Of a stretch of 64,000 nt of DNA, positions 1 to 12,500 are shown piece by piece (the stretch's first letter is position 1; the number at the start of each line of letters is the position of its first letter). The stretch lies in assembly GCA_022885665.1 (NCBI GenBank), contig JAGQDJ010000179.1:1-64000 (forward strand). The letters are read 5' to 3'. A program made the position numbers and the translations under genes. The notes beneath the pieces were generated by a model. It saw only the letters and a list, made by a program, of their open reading frames with translations, was not told the DNA's origin and searched no databases. The DNA is from Triops longicaudatus. Taxonomy: Eukaryota > Arthropoda > Branchiopoda > Notostraca > Triopsidae.

Positions 1-233
1 ACATATCACCTACCAAGTACTGGTAATTTTACGTAGCATACACATGGTTTGACAGAGTTCAGTTTAGCACCCAAAACAGCTGCAGCGGATGTGAATAAAC
101 AACTTTTAATTTTTACCTCGCGTCCACGCAACCTTTCTGTTTTAAACACTACGTTAAAACATTGGTACTATAGATGTCTTTAAACAGTTTAAATCTTTTA
201 CGGAAATTCCCAATAGATGATTTTATAATAGCG

Positions 234-277
234 TTGTGTCATAGCACACCCGTGTCAAAGCACCCGACTCTCCCCTA
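234..277 (-). repeat. Short copy of a GACAC-ended dispersed repeat
   Basis: Read on the minus strand this holds GGGAGAGTCGGGTGCTTTGA followed by CAC and then GTGCTATGACACAA. The same two blocks delimit the copy at 44817-45060, so this looks like an internally deleted copy of the same repeat. The family is not recognised by name. Confidence 0.5.
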
Positions 278-462
278 TACTTCGGTATATCTAGCTGAGA
301 AACGATTTTTTAGCGACAATATATTTGTAGTAGCGAGTTTTTAAAATTTTAAAATGTCGCATTTAATGAATTAGACATTTTCTTTACATAAAATATTTAT
401 GTGTAATTTACTCTGACCCAACGACACGATTACGGTTGAATAAAATGATTGGTTAGCATATC

Positions 463-672
463 GTTTCTCAAAATGTGCGCCATAGCTGGAATACTTCGCT
501 GAAATATTCGCCTTTAGCAGATTTGCCTACGGACGAAGCAACTCCTATTAGCATAGACTTGTTGATCGGTGCGGACCAATATTGGAACGTTCTGACCAGA
601 AGGATTCATCCCACCCCGTGGGGTCCAGTAGCAATCGGAAGCAAATATGGCTGGATTTTACATAGCCCTTGA
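463..672 (+). pseudogene. BEL/Pao retrotransposon protease-region fragment
   Basis: The open stretch has the signature of the retropepsin-like region (DUF1758) of BEL/Pao polyproteins: an SLKYSPLAD block, then IDLLIGADQYWNVL, then GPVAIGSKYGWIL, in the usual order and spacing. It has no start codon of its own, since the first codon available is GTG, and it ends at a TGA at 670-672 where a real element would continue into reverse transcriptase. No RT, integrase or LTR is visible around it. I read it as a decayed fragment of about 65 codons. The family assignment is from motif memory and fairly secure; the boundaries are approximate. Confidence 0.6.
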
Positions 673-793
673 ATGTCCAACTTTCTCGAACTCCGTAAAT
701 ATCGTCTGTCGCCGTCAGAATCGCGCTAACGGTGACAGGGAGCTCAACATGAAGTCGAGCTTGGATTTATACTGATATTTTAAACAAACACTA

Positions 794-796
794 CGC

Positions 797-859
<63 letters not shown>

Positions 860-860
860 C
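794..860. repeat. AAT trinucleotide microsatellite
   Basis: About 22 units of AAT/ATA without clear interruption, followed by a purine-rich AGAAGAAGG tract. On the minus strand it reads as a poly-isoleucine run, which creates a spurious ORF. Confidence 0.95.
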
Positions 861-1002
861 AGAAGAAGGAGAAGAAGAAGAATTACAAAACAGTTTCCTA
901 GCACTATCCTTTTCCCTAGTAACGATTTATTTCTATCGTCCGTAATCTTTCCTGCCAGTAAGCGAACAAACTTGCTAAATAATAAAAAAAAGTGCTTTAG
1001 CA

Positions 1003-1424
1003 CGGAGCACGTATCCTTTTCAAAGCTTTCGTCGCTGTTGGAGACCAACGGACACATTGAACTGGGCGTCAAGTGCTCCAAGATTGCACTGGCTGCTCTC
1101 CGTGGCGCCATCATCTTGGCCAAGCTCTCTGCTGTGCCTATACGACAAGACTACTGAGGTAACAATATTGATAATCCACACAGCTTACCCTGCCTGTGAC
1201 CGGCAAGTGCGGTTTCGTCGTGGTGCGTATGATCCCGGCTTCTCGCGGTACTGGCATTGTGTCTGACCCCGTACCCAAGAAGTTGTTCCAAATGGCTGGT
1301 ATTGAAGATTGCTACACCTCGGCTCGTGGTAGCACTGGCACCTTGGGTAACTTCGCTTAGGTCACCTATGCTGCCATCGCCAAGACCTACGCTTATCTCC
1401 ACTCCTGATCTCATTACATTCTGA
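1003..1424 (+). pseudogene. RpS2: Ribosomal protein S2 (uS5) pseudogene, truncated
   Basis: Recognisable RpS2 blocks appear in order: LFKAFVAVGD, NGHIELGVKCSK, RGAIILAKLSAVP, GKCGFVVVRMIPASRGTGIV, VPKKLFQMAGIEDCYTSARG, STGTLGNFA, TYAAIAKTYAYL, TPDL. They lie in different frames. There is a frameshift after VAVGD, a TGA where the family has Trp (the YWGN block), a second frameshift near 1195, a TAG for Lys after GNFA, and one extra base before TPDL. The N-terminal half and the final residues are missing. The blocks run without introns, and the stretch is clearly more GC-rich than its flanks, which fits a processed copy of a highly expressed gene. No poly(A) tail or target duplication is visible. 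It cannot code for a working protein. Confidence 0.85.
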
Positions 1425-2360
1425 ATTCATGTCAATTTTTACCGTAAGAATTTGCGGCCGACCTGTTAACCAATAGCAAAGTACGGATAAGGGGGAGTCA
1501 ACTCTACTTGTACTTCGTAGGCTATGTGACGTTACACGCATATTAGTTTCTAGCCCTTAAACACCCCTCACTTTTTCATTAATCAACTGCTTTCGTAAGG
1601 TTTGTTATATAGTAAACATTTAATGTAAACTCAGTTACACTTGTTTAGTTTCCCGTGTTCACAAATTCATCACATTGAACATAGCCTAACTACAACTTAG
1701 ATTGTTCTTACACGCTGTAGTTTTCAACTCTAACCTTAACAGAAACTATTTTTAACCAATACAATAAAAGATAAACAAACAAACGAAACCAAACCTTCCT
1801 AAACCAAGGCCCTCGAGTATACAGAGACACCAGAATTCCTTCAAGGGAAACCCCTTATGGACAAAGTGTCCCAGACTCTTTTGCTTTCAGGCTTGTCCGT
1901 CTTAGACGAATGCCCCGCCTTCCTGTAAGGGGAAACCTCGAGAATAAGTACAGATTATGTCCCATCAATGGTAACCTGCTATGCCGCTCCGAATCCACCC
2001 ACGGCCGGGTTACAGCCAATCAAGTGTTAATTCTTCTTCCAAGACTCGGTCAGCATTGATTCTAAATTTTAAGAACTTTCTTTAACGTCTATTTTTCTGG
2101 GACATGCTTGCATAATGGCGAGTTATCTCTACACTAACTCTAGGTCGAAAACATTTTCCTCATTATTGGTTAAAAAAAAAAAAAATCTCGCAACCTTGAC
2201 AGATATCCATAATTGTCAACCAGAGAATGGCTGCGGCTGGGGTTTTTCTTCTGTTCGTGGTTCACTATTGAAGGTTGCTGTGGTGTCTCGCGTTGTTGTT
2301 GGGGAAGGTAGCAGGTTGTTTGGTCTGTCGGTTTGGGAAGCAAACTCTAGATAGTTCTAA
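1425..2360. other. Intergenic stretch upstream of ZC3H11A
   Basis: No gene or known repeat was recognised. It should contain the 5' UTR and promoter of the gene starting at 2361, but I see no convincing TATA box or initiator. A poly-A run sits at 2171-2183. Confidence 0.4.
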
Positions 2361-5300
2361 ATGGATCAATTTAGTACTAATAACGAAGACTGCTATTTCT
2401 ATTATTACTCAACCTGTTCGAAAGGTGACCAGTGTCTTTATCGCCATGAACAAGCCGCAATGGGTTCCGAAACCGCGTGTATTTATTGGCAACAAGGACA
2501 GTGCAAAAAACCTCACTGTTCTTTCCGACACATGGAGCTTAAAGTACTTCCTATATTTTTCATAAACTAATTCCATGTAATTGTGTGTGTTATCTCTGCT
2601 GTAGAAAAATCGCAACCATATACCCTGTTATTGGGAAGCTCAGCCCACCGGTTGCTTAAAATCTCATTGCCCGTTCATGCATAACAAATCCAAGGATAAA
2701 TCACCAACCACCGGCTTGTCAAGTAAAGAAAGTGAGTCTTCTAAGTATTTACTAACAAATTATTCAAGATTTTACATTATTCAGGTGTAGTCAGTGAACC
2801 TTCACCTACCCAGTTCACAGAAAACTGTTCGGACACGAAAGATGCTACTAATATTGTCGACATTGATGAGCCCAAAAGTTCTTTGAGCAGAGTCGTCGTT
2901 AGTTTGGGAGAAGGTAATGGAAAACTTAAGATATAGGTGTCTAAACCAATGTTATGTAATTGTTTAAAAACATTAATCATTGTTTACTCGTTCCATAAAA
3001 CTAAATTGTATAATTACATTTAATTCAGTGTGGTTTGTTAAGAACCCATTGTTAAATTAGTTTAGCTGAGAATTCAGTAACAAATAGCGATTGGCAATCG
3101 TCACAATGTTCCTTTTGCTTAAAACTATGAAAAGCTTTGAGTCTGCAGAGAACAAAAGAATTACGAAGTGTGTCTAGTTTTAATAAAGGGCAGTTAGATT
3201 AATTTGTTTTTATTTAATCTTAAATGTATTTTAGTATTCAGCGTGTAAAGAACATTTACTGTCGTACGCTCCGTAACAGTATTTCAGTGATTCGGAGCTT
3301 AGTTAAGAAAAAATAATGTTGTAGGTTTAGAACAAGTTTATTGAAATATATTAAGATTTAAAAAGCGAACATTTTCCCGTAGATTTCAACCTTGTAAGCT
3401 ATTAAATTGTATTGTCATTAAGTCGTTATATTGCTCCGTTCATTTATTTTGATTCCAGGCCCTCTAGCTTGAAAATTACCCAACTCGGTACTTTTTGGTT
3501 ATACCCCATCTTAATTCTTATTTTTACCATTATGTCGTAAGTAACCTAGTAAATCTACGTAAGTTTAATTATTTTACAGATTTCGTGCATAGGCACGTAT
3601 GCAAGCCACGGGAAGTTAATTGAAAAGCTAGGTTACTTAGTTTCAGGAACGTTTATTAGTAACTTTAGTGCAGTTTTGAACAACTTGAAGTGTTTGCGAA
3701 ACAAGTATTTCGATGGGGTAGAGAGTATAACTGAAAAGTTCTTCTAACTCGATTCATCTTTACTTACCCGAACATAAACTGTCATAGGGCTCACAGTAGA
3801 CTAACTGCTAGGGATTTACTATTCTCACCCTAAGTTCTTAATCCTGTTGATATTACTTTAGTGATGTTAGTGATACAACTAAAATAATCTCAATCATATT
3901 TCGAGACTAAATTATAACTTTTTTTTTATTATTCTAATTTATTTAGGTACTTATTTATTGCTTAGCGGTTATATTAGACATACAATTTTTAACAATAATT
4001 TCTACTCAAGTTTGTTGTTTGCTTTATTGCTGTGTAAGCTTAGACAACATGACACCGTCAGGTTCCCCTTCTTTCGCGCCGAATCCACAAAGCGTCCAAA
4101 GCTGAGAAGTAAATAGTTTAATAGTATGCAAGTACAAATTCAGTGTTGTAATTTACCCTTTATAAGGAGTTCAGTGAATTTAGTGAGTGGTAATAATGAG
4201 TTTGGTGAATTTCAGTTGAATGAGACTGGAAGTACAGTGGTACCCCGTTTAACGAACGCATTGTATAGCGAACAACAAATATTATACAACGAACAATATT
4301 GTGCACTTCTTCAGAACTGTATAATAGAAGAGACAAAAACAAACCATGTTAGATGGTTCTTCAAATCAGTGACAGCCAGGAAAGCCAAGACGGATGCGCA
4401 AAGGGACAAGAAAATTGAAGGCTTATGTAATCTAAAGTATTCTTGAGTCATTTATTGAACAAAACTGATTAATATATGTGTGAAGCACATGTTTTGACAG
4501 TTTTGTTTTTGTATTTTTCCCGATTTTTAAATAAACTTTTTCAGGCTTTGGACTAAGATCAGGAACGGATTAAATTATTTCCATTGAATCTTATGGAAAT
4601 TGTCTCTTGTAGCGAAGCCTCGTACACCGAACGCTGTGTAGGAACGGATTAAGTTCGTTAAACGGGGTACCACTGTATAGCCTGCTGCATTTCACTTAAA
4701 AAAAGTACATTTCGTTATAAAAGTGCAATTATTAATGCATGTTCAACCAAATTGTCTCAGAAATTTTTCAATAAGCCCACTTATTCTTTTATTGTACAAA
4801 ATGTACGCGAATATGCGAATGCTATTTTATCAATTCCTAGTATCTTGAGCGTTAACTAGGAGACCGATCTCTTTACGTTTATAATCCATCCCAGCACTCC
4901 TGTACACCCGTAACCAGAGCGGGGTTATGAAATGTTAACTTCATAGTGGTAAGTATAGGCGACTAACAAAGTGTCCCACTAAAAAATTTCATACGACCCC
5001 CTCCCCCCAACCGTAATCCTGGGGACGGCCCTATAATATATATCAGTTTTCCAGATATGTATACTAAATGTATAGTTCATTTTAAGCTTCCTGATTTTAT
5101 TTGTTTATTAGTTTTATTGTTAGTTTTATTTTTCTTTATTTTTTTGCGAAAAAAGAATCCGATGGAGAAAGTCTTCCACCGAACACGCCTTCCAAGAAGC
5201 GAACAGTCTCGCCGGAGCTGCGAATCAAGTCTTTGGAAGAGATTCGTCTTGAAAGGATCCAGAAAGAAGATGCCGCGGTGTACAGTTACTCTTCTAAGGA

Positions 5301-6045
5301 AACCAGAGCCTCCACGACAGCAACCAAGCAACTTTTCACCTCTAAGAACCGATTAGGCAAAAAGGAAAACATCGATCACAGCAGAACGATCAAATCTTCC
5401 CCCAAGAAAGATTCATCGTCATCATCTTCGTCCGACTTTCACATCAAGACTTTGGAGGAAATCCGCGCTGAGCGCAGTGGATGTACAGGAACGAACGCCA
5501 TGCCGACGGAAGTATCCACCGAGTCGTCCTTTGCTCTCAAGAGCAATATGATCAACAACAACGCCATTGCACCTGATGCTAAGCCAAGTACAAACATAAC
5601 CAGCGCGACATCGAGTAGTGCTGGATCTTTAATATTGGACTACAAACCTCGGAAGTTGAAAGTGAAGCGTTCTGCCAATGTTCCTGCCAATGACAGACCA
5701 ATTAAGCTTAAGCGAGTCAGCGCACCGGACGACGAACGGCAAGTTTCTCCTATGCTAGGGACTAAGCTTGACCGTACCAATATGACGGACATGGAAGCTC
5801 ATATTGCTAAACCAGTTCAAAATGACACAAACTTGTCTCCAGTAACCAAAACTGACTCAGAAGTAGCTTCGGGAATTGAAATAAGCCAGAAAACGCTAAC
5901 AGTTGAAGATAATCGTGATACCAGCGCGTTGGAGGACGATTCACTGTGGGATGAGGAACTCGGTGATGGCAAATTAAACGAGAATACCATGGAAGATGAC
6001 GATGATGACCTTTTGTTGGAAATTGATAACATGTTAGGTACCTAA
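2361..6045 (+). CDS. ZC3H11A: CCCH zinc-finger protein ZC3H11A
   Basis: Four exons: 2361-2543, 2605-2731, 2785-2913 and 5156-6045, all GT-AG with matching phases (0, 1, 1), giving 442 residues. Three N-terminal CCCH fingers are intact: C11/C19/C25/H29 (CX7CX5CX3H), C40/C48/C53/H57 (CX7CX4CX3H) and C69/C78/C83/H87 (CX8CX4CX3H). The EDCYFYYYSTCSKGD and IPCYWEAQPTGC blocks are typical of ZC3H11A. Two IK(S/T)LEEIR segments follow at about 170-177 and 243-250, then a Ser/Lys-rich disordered region, and an acidic end DDDDLLLEIDNML that matches the family C-terminus. The vertebrate protein joins the TREX complex and promotes nuclear mRNA export, so a nuclear RNA-binding role is expected here. It is shorter than the roughly 810-residue human protein. 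Intron 3 (2914-5155) is 2.2 kb while the other two are 53-61 bp. The gene lies tail to tail with Pax6. Confidence 0.88.
4235..4675. mobile_element. pogo/Tigger-like MITE with TA target duplication
   Basis: Near-perfect terminal inverted repeats: the left end reads CAGTGGTACCCCGTTTAACG and the right end is its reverse complement, extending to about 23 bp. A TA dinucleotide flanks each end (4233-4234 and 4676-4677). It is 441 bp long with no transposase domain, hence non-autonomous. Ends and target site fit the Tc1-mariner/pogo superfamily. The internal phrase GGAACGGATTAAGTTCG near the right end resembles the right end of the element at 56679-57437. Confidence 0.85.
4901..5033. repeat. GGCC-ended short repeat, copy 1 of 3
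   Basis: It shares ordered blocks with 23634-23771 and 51731-51894: CCGTAACCAG near the left end, TATAGGCGACTAACAAAGTG TCCCACTAAAAAA in the middle, a C-rich CCCCCTCCCCCC block, then AATCCTGGGGACGGCCC at the right end. The two ends are loosely inverted, which suggests an old MITE family. I cannot name it. Confidence 0.6.
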
Positions 6046-6466
6046 AAAGTGGTATGGATAGTGTTCTACGTCATGACAATTGTTTGTATCGCATGTTCTC
6101 TTTCTTTACATACATCCATACATTTCAGCTCCAGTTAACAATATTTGACTTGGTCTTTAAGCAATCCAGTGTTGCTTCTCCCACTTGAACAAAGTATACT
6201 TCCACATACACACAATATGAACTGAATTAGGCATGCTGACCGCACAATTTCCCTAAAATCTCACCAACTAAGGATATAGCGCACCTAATGAAGGAAAACT
6301 TCGTTCCTCAGAATGTGAGCCGACACTTACATTTACATAGCGTTCTTTTTCTTCTCGAGAAACAGCCAAGCAAATGCGAAACACGAAAGTTACGCGCTTT
6401 GTTAAACACAAAGTCAATTTTTTAGGAATTTTTCTGTGAGAATTCCGGCGCTGCCAGAACGTCATA
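6046..6466. other. 3' intergenic gap between convergent ZC3H11A and Pax6
   Basis: 421 bp separate the two stop codons. Both 3' UTRs and both poly(A) sites must lie here or overlap. No canonical AATAAA is evident on either strand close to the stops, so the ends may overlap or use variant signals. Confidence 0.5.
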
Positions 6467-6555
6467 TCACTGTAATCGAGGCCAATACTGATGACTCAGC
6501 TCATGAGGCTGTCCAGGAACTGCAATTGGCACGGATACACCAGGAGAAATCAATC
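6467..6555 (-). CDS. Pax6: Pax6 last coding exon (conserved C-terminal tail)
   Basis: It encodes LISPGVSVPIAVPG...YWPRLQ followed by TGA. The acceptor CTCTAG at 6556-6561 gives phase 1 and completes the Gly codon begun by the previous exon. This tail is shared with vertebrate PAX6 as part of the transactivation region. Its presence shows that the gene model reaches the true end of the protein. Confidence 0.9.
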
Positions 6556-9500
6556 CTAGAGGTTTAAAAAATAATAATAATTAGTTAACAAATATTTTCT
6601 CGTAGTGAAAAACAAAAATAAAAGTGTGAAACCTGTGGAAGTACCGGCATGTCCGTATTGGTGGTTGATACCCTGGGGGTACGTTTGAGCTGGATGCACC
6701 TGCAAGCTAGCGCTACAGGAAGGAGGCGTGGTCATACTCATTCCTACGCCCATCCGCTGACTGTACGCTCCAAGGGCAAGCGAATCGTACGTGGGAGTAG
6801 GCCTGCTCATGCAATACGCTTCCGAATGTTGCTGACCTTGGGGTTGCGGGGTGGGTTGGGATTGTTGCTGTTGTTGTTGCTGCTGTTGAAGACACGGTGA
6901 AGGGTGAATGGAATTCATTGCAGGGCCAGTATGGTTCATGGGAAAACCGGAAACGCTGTTCATGCCATGGAACGCAGAACTAGAATTGAAATTTCAACAA
7001 TTAATCATCTTAACTATATAATTTTAGCTACTTCTTGTCTTGAGGGGGGTAACCCTCCAACTCCCTAAGGCTACAGGCCTGCACAACAGAGTTTCATTCT
7101 TCTTTCAATTTTGTTCTTTTTATCTCATCTTAGAAACTTGAGAATCGCCATCTTGTTCGAGAACTGCGACGCCTTTTGTCAACGTTTTAGGGAAAACGGA
7201 GGCAAATGTTGGATAGAAAATGTAGTCGTCTTTCATTTTTCTTTTAACCTTCGTTCATAAAGTGCACATAACATCGATATTTTTTAAATACAAGATGAGC
7301 TCCGCTATCTATGATATGAAATATGTTGATTTTCCTGCCTTGCTCAGTGTTGACAAAGAGAGAATCATGGACCCAAGATGGCGATGATCACTTTGCGTAG
7401 TCAGCAACGGTGGAAAATTTGTCATCTTACCTATAATCGCCCATAGTGGTGGTAATGTTCGGAGTATACACGCTGCTGTTGTAATTCGGGGTTGTATTCA
7501 TCCTAGGGGGCGTTGTATTTCCACTAGACGGATTCGTAGGCGCGTCTCCGCCTCGCCTTTGATTTCTCAGCTTCTCTTCACGTCGCCACTTGGCGCGTCG
7601 GTTGCTAAACCATACCTAGAAGGTACATGGCGTAGAATCCACTTAGAAAATAGTTGACAACGCTATAAAGTAACTTCGTGCAACGTTCTTTTACTTGAAT
7701 TCGTGCCTCAGGCAAACCAATTTTGGCGGCCAATCTCTCGCGGGCGAAGACGTCCGGGTAATGCGTGCGTTCAAATTCCTTTTCAAGACATTCAATTTGT
7801 TCTACCGAGAAGGCGGTCCTATTTCTTTGCAATTTCCGTTTCAGCCTCAAGCGAGCTTGGTCGTCGTCCGACGGGGTTGTGGTGGTTGGCGTGGGCGGAG
7901 CTGATCTCGAAGTCTCGGAGCTGGCATCTTCTGAACAGTCGTCTGTATAATTCAAAGACAGACAAGAAAGGAACGGAAGAGTTAGAATACTTTCTTGGGT
8001 GTGAAACCGCTGGCTGCGACAGAGGTTTTTTCCCCACACAGGGTGATAGCATGGATTTAGGAGGTGTAGGGTAGGAGGGTTATTAAAGTTGGTTATACTG
8101 GCATTTTTGTCTTTTTTCTTCTCTTTTCGACAATATCATCCATCGCTGTCGGTGCCATACATACAAACACACCAGCCACAGCGAAAAATAGTCGACCGAT
8201 ACCGACTCGATCGCGGGCGAGAGGTCGTAGGTCGCGAACGCGAACAGAAGAAAACGACCGCGGCGACGGGCCGGCAACGGCATCGGCAGCGTTCTCGCAT
8301 TACCTTCACTTGGACGAGCAAGTCAGTCGCCCAGAAACAACTGATAAGGGTGTTAGGGAAGGGGAAAGGATGCTGAGGATGACACAAGGAAACGGATGAC
8401 TTACAAGCTTCACAGCCAAACGACCCCAAAACTGGATTGCTATGTTTAACTTACTTTTAATCTAGCTGCTATTTTCTAGCGTTACTTTCTTCTGGTTTTC
8501 CCTTCACTTATCTCACAGCAAATAAATCTTGGACAGAATTCTTCGCTATTTCTGTAGCTTTTCGAGCTTAGTTAATCGCTCCTCCTCCCTCGACATCATA
8601 GTTACAAAACCACTCGTAAGAAAATACGTTGAGCGTAGTAGGAACGATTAAAACGCAGAGCTAGCGAAACCAACATTGCAGGTAAGGAAATAAGGATATC
8701 TGGGAGCTTTCAAAACAAGTTACAGGAAACACCACCAACTATTAGGAACAATATTTCATGATAAAGTAACAAAAGGCAAAGCTAGTTTCCTCCCTAAAGA
8801 CCACAGGTTAAACTAGCCAAAGTCCCACGTTCGTAGGCTACTCTCCCAACTGAGGAACAATTGAAATAAAATGGAGAACGTCTGGTTTCACTTGTCCTGC
8901 ATTTCTCGCACTCTTCGAAGCTCAAAATATAGTGCAACACAGAACACCATTGCGCATGAAACAGCTCGTACATACTTTAATCTATTAAAAATCTAATTTT
9001 GGATTTCTATTTTCGTGAAAATTAAAGACTTTTAATAGTTGCAGTTGTTTTGCCCCTTCTTACTCGCCTTGCAGTAAATCAGCCCTAGACTAAAAGAATC
9101 GTGCACTATTTCTGTCGTTCTTTAAGTTCCCCAATTACTGTTTTTTCTTAGCGGAACAGTTACGGAACACTCGTCTCTTAAGATTCCTTATTACGAAATG
9201 TTTACAGTCTTCCAGGATCGTAAGATTATTTGCGTACCGATGTGCCTGGTACCGGAAAAGGCTTTATCCATTAAGCTTTTTCGGCTAGTGATTTTACTGT
9301 AATAGTATTGCATGGGAAATGCATAGAAAATGATCGCAAAGAGCCTAAAGAGACAACGTTGCATGTTATGATGCGAGCTTTTTCATTAACACCATTAGTA
9401 AGATAGGTTTGGAGTTAATGACCATCTCCCTTAAGAGATGAGGGTGAAGACGATTCAGGAAGGTTGTGCTCAATTTGGGGAGTATTTAGCAGTTATCGAG

Positions 9501-12500
9501 AGCAGTTCCTAATCTCTACGCGCGGGAAATGGGTTTAGTCTTTCCCGCTAACAATGGGCCCATGATCGGGCCTTGCAAGTTTCGGAGAACCATTCTCTAA
9601 AGTGAGAGCGAGAGAAAGAGATTTTCGGGTGAGCTTGTAGGTTACAATGTAAAAGTTCTGCATGCAGTAGACCAGGGTGCATGTGACCCAGTAGGATTAC
9701 TTACACTCTGATGATTTTATTTTAATCATCCCCCTTGGTTAATGCCTAGCTGCAGTTCTTTTACTTTCCGTCACATGGGGGGTTGAAACGGCCCGCGACC
9801 TTAACTGTTATGTACCACCGAAGCCCGAAGCACGACACACACACACACAAAAAAAAAGAACGCTGAATGGTCGGGGGGAACTTATTGTTGGACTTATAAG
9901 GAGTTGTAGTGTGTTGGGGAGGTAATTCTTGTCCGATCGGGGTGTTGAGTACACTACACACCCTTATCAATACACCAATATGTGCGTATCGTATGATTTT
10001 TGGGGGTAAAAAGCTAGCAATAAAAATTACAAAAGGGGGATTTTGAGACAAATCGTTCGACTGGAGTTTGACATACAGTCTCGTAACATTTGTACCAGCA
10101 ATAAGGGCACGAAAGTATTGGAATTAATTTTGCAGGTTCAGTGTCCAGAACTTTCTATTCTTCAGTTTCAAAATTTTGCAAATTTCAGTTTTGACAGTGT
10201 CAACACATTTATTGCTTAAACTGATCCCCTTTGCTAACAAGACTGAGACAGGTTTTAGCCATGATCCGCGAACGCTTTTCAATTTCCTCGTGTATTGCAT
10301 CAAGTACTTGAGGTGTAGTGCAGACAACTAAGTAGGAAACGAGCTATATATTGGTAAGGTACTTGAAATCTTGCTCTACCGCCGTTACCCTGGTAATCCT
10401 AACGGTGAGGTAATAAAAAAAAAATGAATAGAGAAACGCTGCTGCATGGCAAAATATTATAAGAACCTCGAAAGCGACAGGCACTAGTTGGTCGGGTTTG
10501 CGAAATGAAAAAAGAACTCTGCTTCCATTTATGTATCCAAAGCAATCTTAACCCAAGGCTTAGAGTTCAGCGTAGATGGAAACTGATGAATACTACCAAA
10601 GACTTCCCTGTATACATCATCAAATATCTAAGCAAGCATACATCCGTTCATGAATCGAGCGCGCAATACGTACGGCATCATGCGCAGTTCATAGGGATAC
10701 GCTTAAAAAAAAAAAGGAAAAAAAGACCGGACGAAGCAAGTCATTTTCGTTTCAAATAGTTAACAAAATTCCAATTATGCCTGTTCTGTAAAGTTAATTA
10801 CCATAGAAACGGTAATATTACCTTGCCTACAACAAACTAGTTGTATGTCTTCGCTAATATTGTTTTCATACAAATGAACCTGTTTTAGTGAAATAATGGA
10901 AATGTTCACTGTGGTAAAACGAATGCTACTACTCAACATGTGCATACCATAAAATGGTGTCGATTTTGCTTTCCGAGTGCCATAAGTTTGTTCCTATCAT
11001 TGTATGGGCTCCAAGCTCTATGTACCAATTGTTTATGTAGCATTTTTTTAAGGTGCTGTACCTTTGGTCCAAATTCAGTAGACACGTAATTGGAGTTCTA
11101 CCATAGTTAGAGAAGTGTTAAACTTGCGTGAAATCTCCATGTTTCCTGTTTCCAAAGCCTTCGGGGGCGAACTTCTCGCCCTGTACTCGAAGTATCCCAA
11201 TACCGAACGAGTTCGAGGAGCTCTACGAGTCTCATTAAGTCAACCCCCGGAGAAAAGATGACAAATCGATCCGTTCCGGCCATTATGAAAATGCGAACGG
11301 TTGCCACGAAGGGGAAGAGAACGTGGCAGACAACTCAAGAGCTGCTTGGCTTTTGCACCCCCTATAGCTTGCTACATGTATACACATACATCCACGATAG
11401 TACAAAACAAAAATAATCCAAGTCCCTATGCTAGAATGGGGCTGGGGGATGGTGGGCGAAAAAAATGAATAAAAAAGACTACGTTCCTTTTTTGTTGTTG
11501 CTCTGATTGAGATGCCTTGGCTGCTGGAACTACAGGGCTCCCATTGACGACGGGGTCGCACAAGGGTCAATAAAGATGTCTTTGGGATGTGATTGTTTCT
11601 GGGTGCCGCGTGTCGTTAGGCCCTGACCCCGCCGACTTTCCACCCATTCGGCAACAATAGTATTTTTCCTTTTCTTCCTGCTGTTTTTGACTTGCAAAAA
11701 AGGCGCCCAAGAGGTCGTCAAGCACCGACGCCCTCCCTAACTCCCAACATGCGATCTTAGGCTAAAAAGACTTCCTGGGTTAAACACCCAGGGCATCCAT
11801 AACAGCTTATATAAACGGGAAAAATACTACTCCCCCCGCTCCCCCTGTTCCTTCCAAGAAATCAGAAGGAACACTCGACTACCGCTTCATGCACCTTCCT
11901 TCTCCCCTTGCTCTTCCAGCCTACCAAGAATGTTTGAAAACTTTAAGGAAACACCATAACCTTTCAACAAGAAAACCGAAAACTTACACTTGCTTCTGAA
12001 ATATTGTTCACCGGGAAAAAAATCCTTTGTCCAGGAAGAATTATTTAATTTGGAGTTAACCGGAGATGCGTTTCTAATTTTGTAGTTGCAGTGAAATGCT
12101 TGGGAAGTTTTCTCTGCTTTCTTTTCTGTTAGGGAGTTTTGTGTGCCAGCCAAGTTTTTCGGAGCGTTTTTTCTTTTTAGTGGACTATAAAGGCAGGCAG
12201 CAAAAGGGGGGCTAGGCTTGAGAAAATGATTAATGACAAGATGAAGTTTCCCTTCCTTGGGAAGTCTCTTTCTCTTGTCAAGTCTTAACCAATCAACTTT
12301 ATCTCTTTTTCTTACTTCTCGCTCCTCGTTCTTCAATAGTAGTAGGTAAATGAATATAATGTCAATTTTTAGGGTGTTTTAGCTGCGAACGTTACATTAG
12401 TGCCGAATGTGTCAAAGGAGATGTTGGTCACACTGCTAGAAGCTGATAAAAAGGGTTGAAAAGTAGATGCTGATAACAGCTAGCCTACCCTCCCCCAAGT

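Larger units (their letters stand above)
2914..5155 (+). other. ZC3H11A intron 3, repeat-bearing
   Basis: This intron is some 40 times longer than its neighbours and has been enlarged by a pogo-like MITE (4235-4675) and a second short repeat (4901-5033). The acceptor used is the AG at 5154-5155 after a T-rich tract, the only one that restores frame to the exon beginning ESDGES. No coding exon was found inside. Confidence 0.6.

Noticed and set aside
791..1123. 110-codon minus-strand ORF ending in poly-isoleucine
   Set aside because: It is the reverse reading of the AAT microsatellite joined to the antisense of the RpS2 relic.
4126..4446. 106-codon plus-strand ORF in ZC3H11A intron 3
   Set aside because: It runs across the boundary of the MITE at 4235 and has no domain; it is a chance open frame.
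7703..8074. Plus-strand ORFs opposite the Pax6 homeodomain
   Set aside because: They are antisense shadows of the homeobox exon.
11887..12336. 149-codon minus-strand ORF in a Pax6 intron
   Set aside because: Lys/Arg/Glu-rich low-complexity reading without motifs, lying in an intron whose flanking exons join in phase without it.
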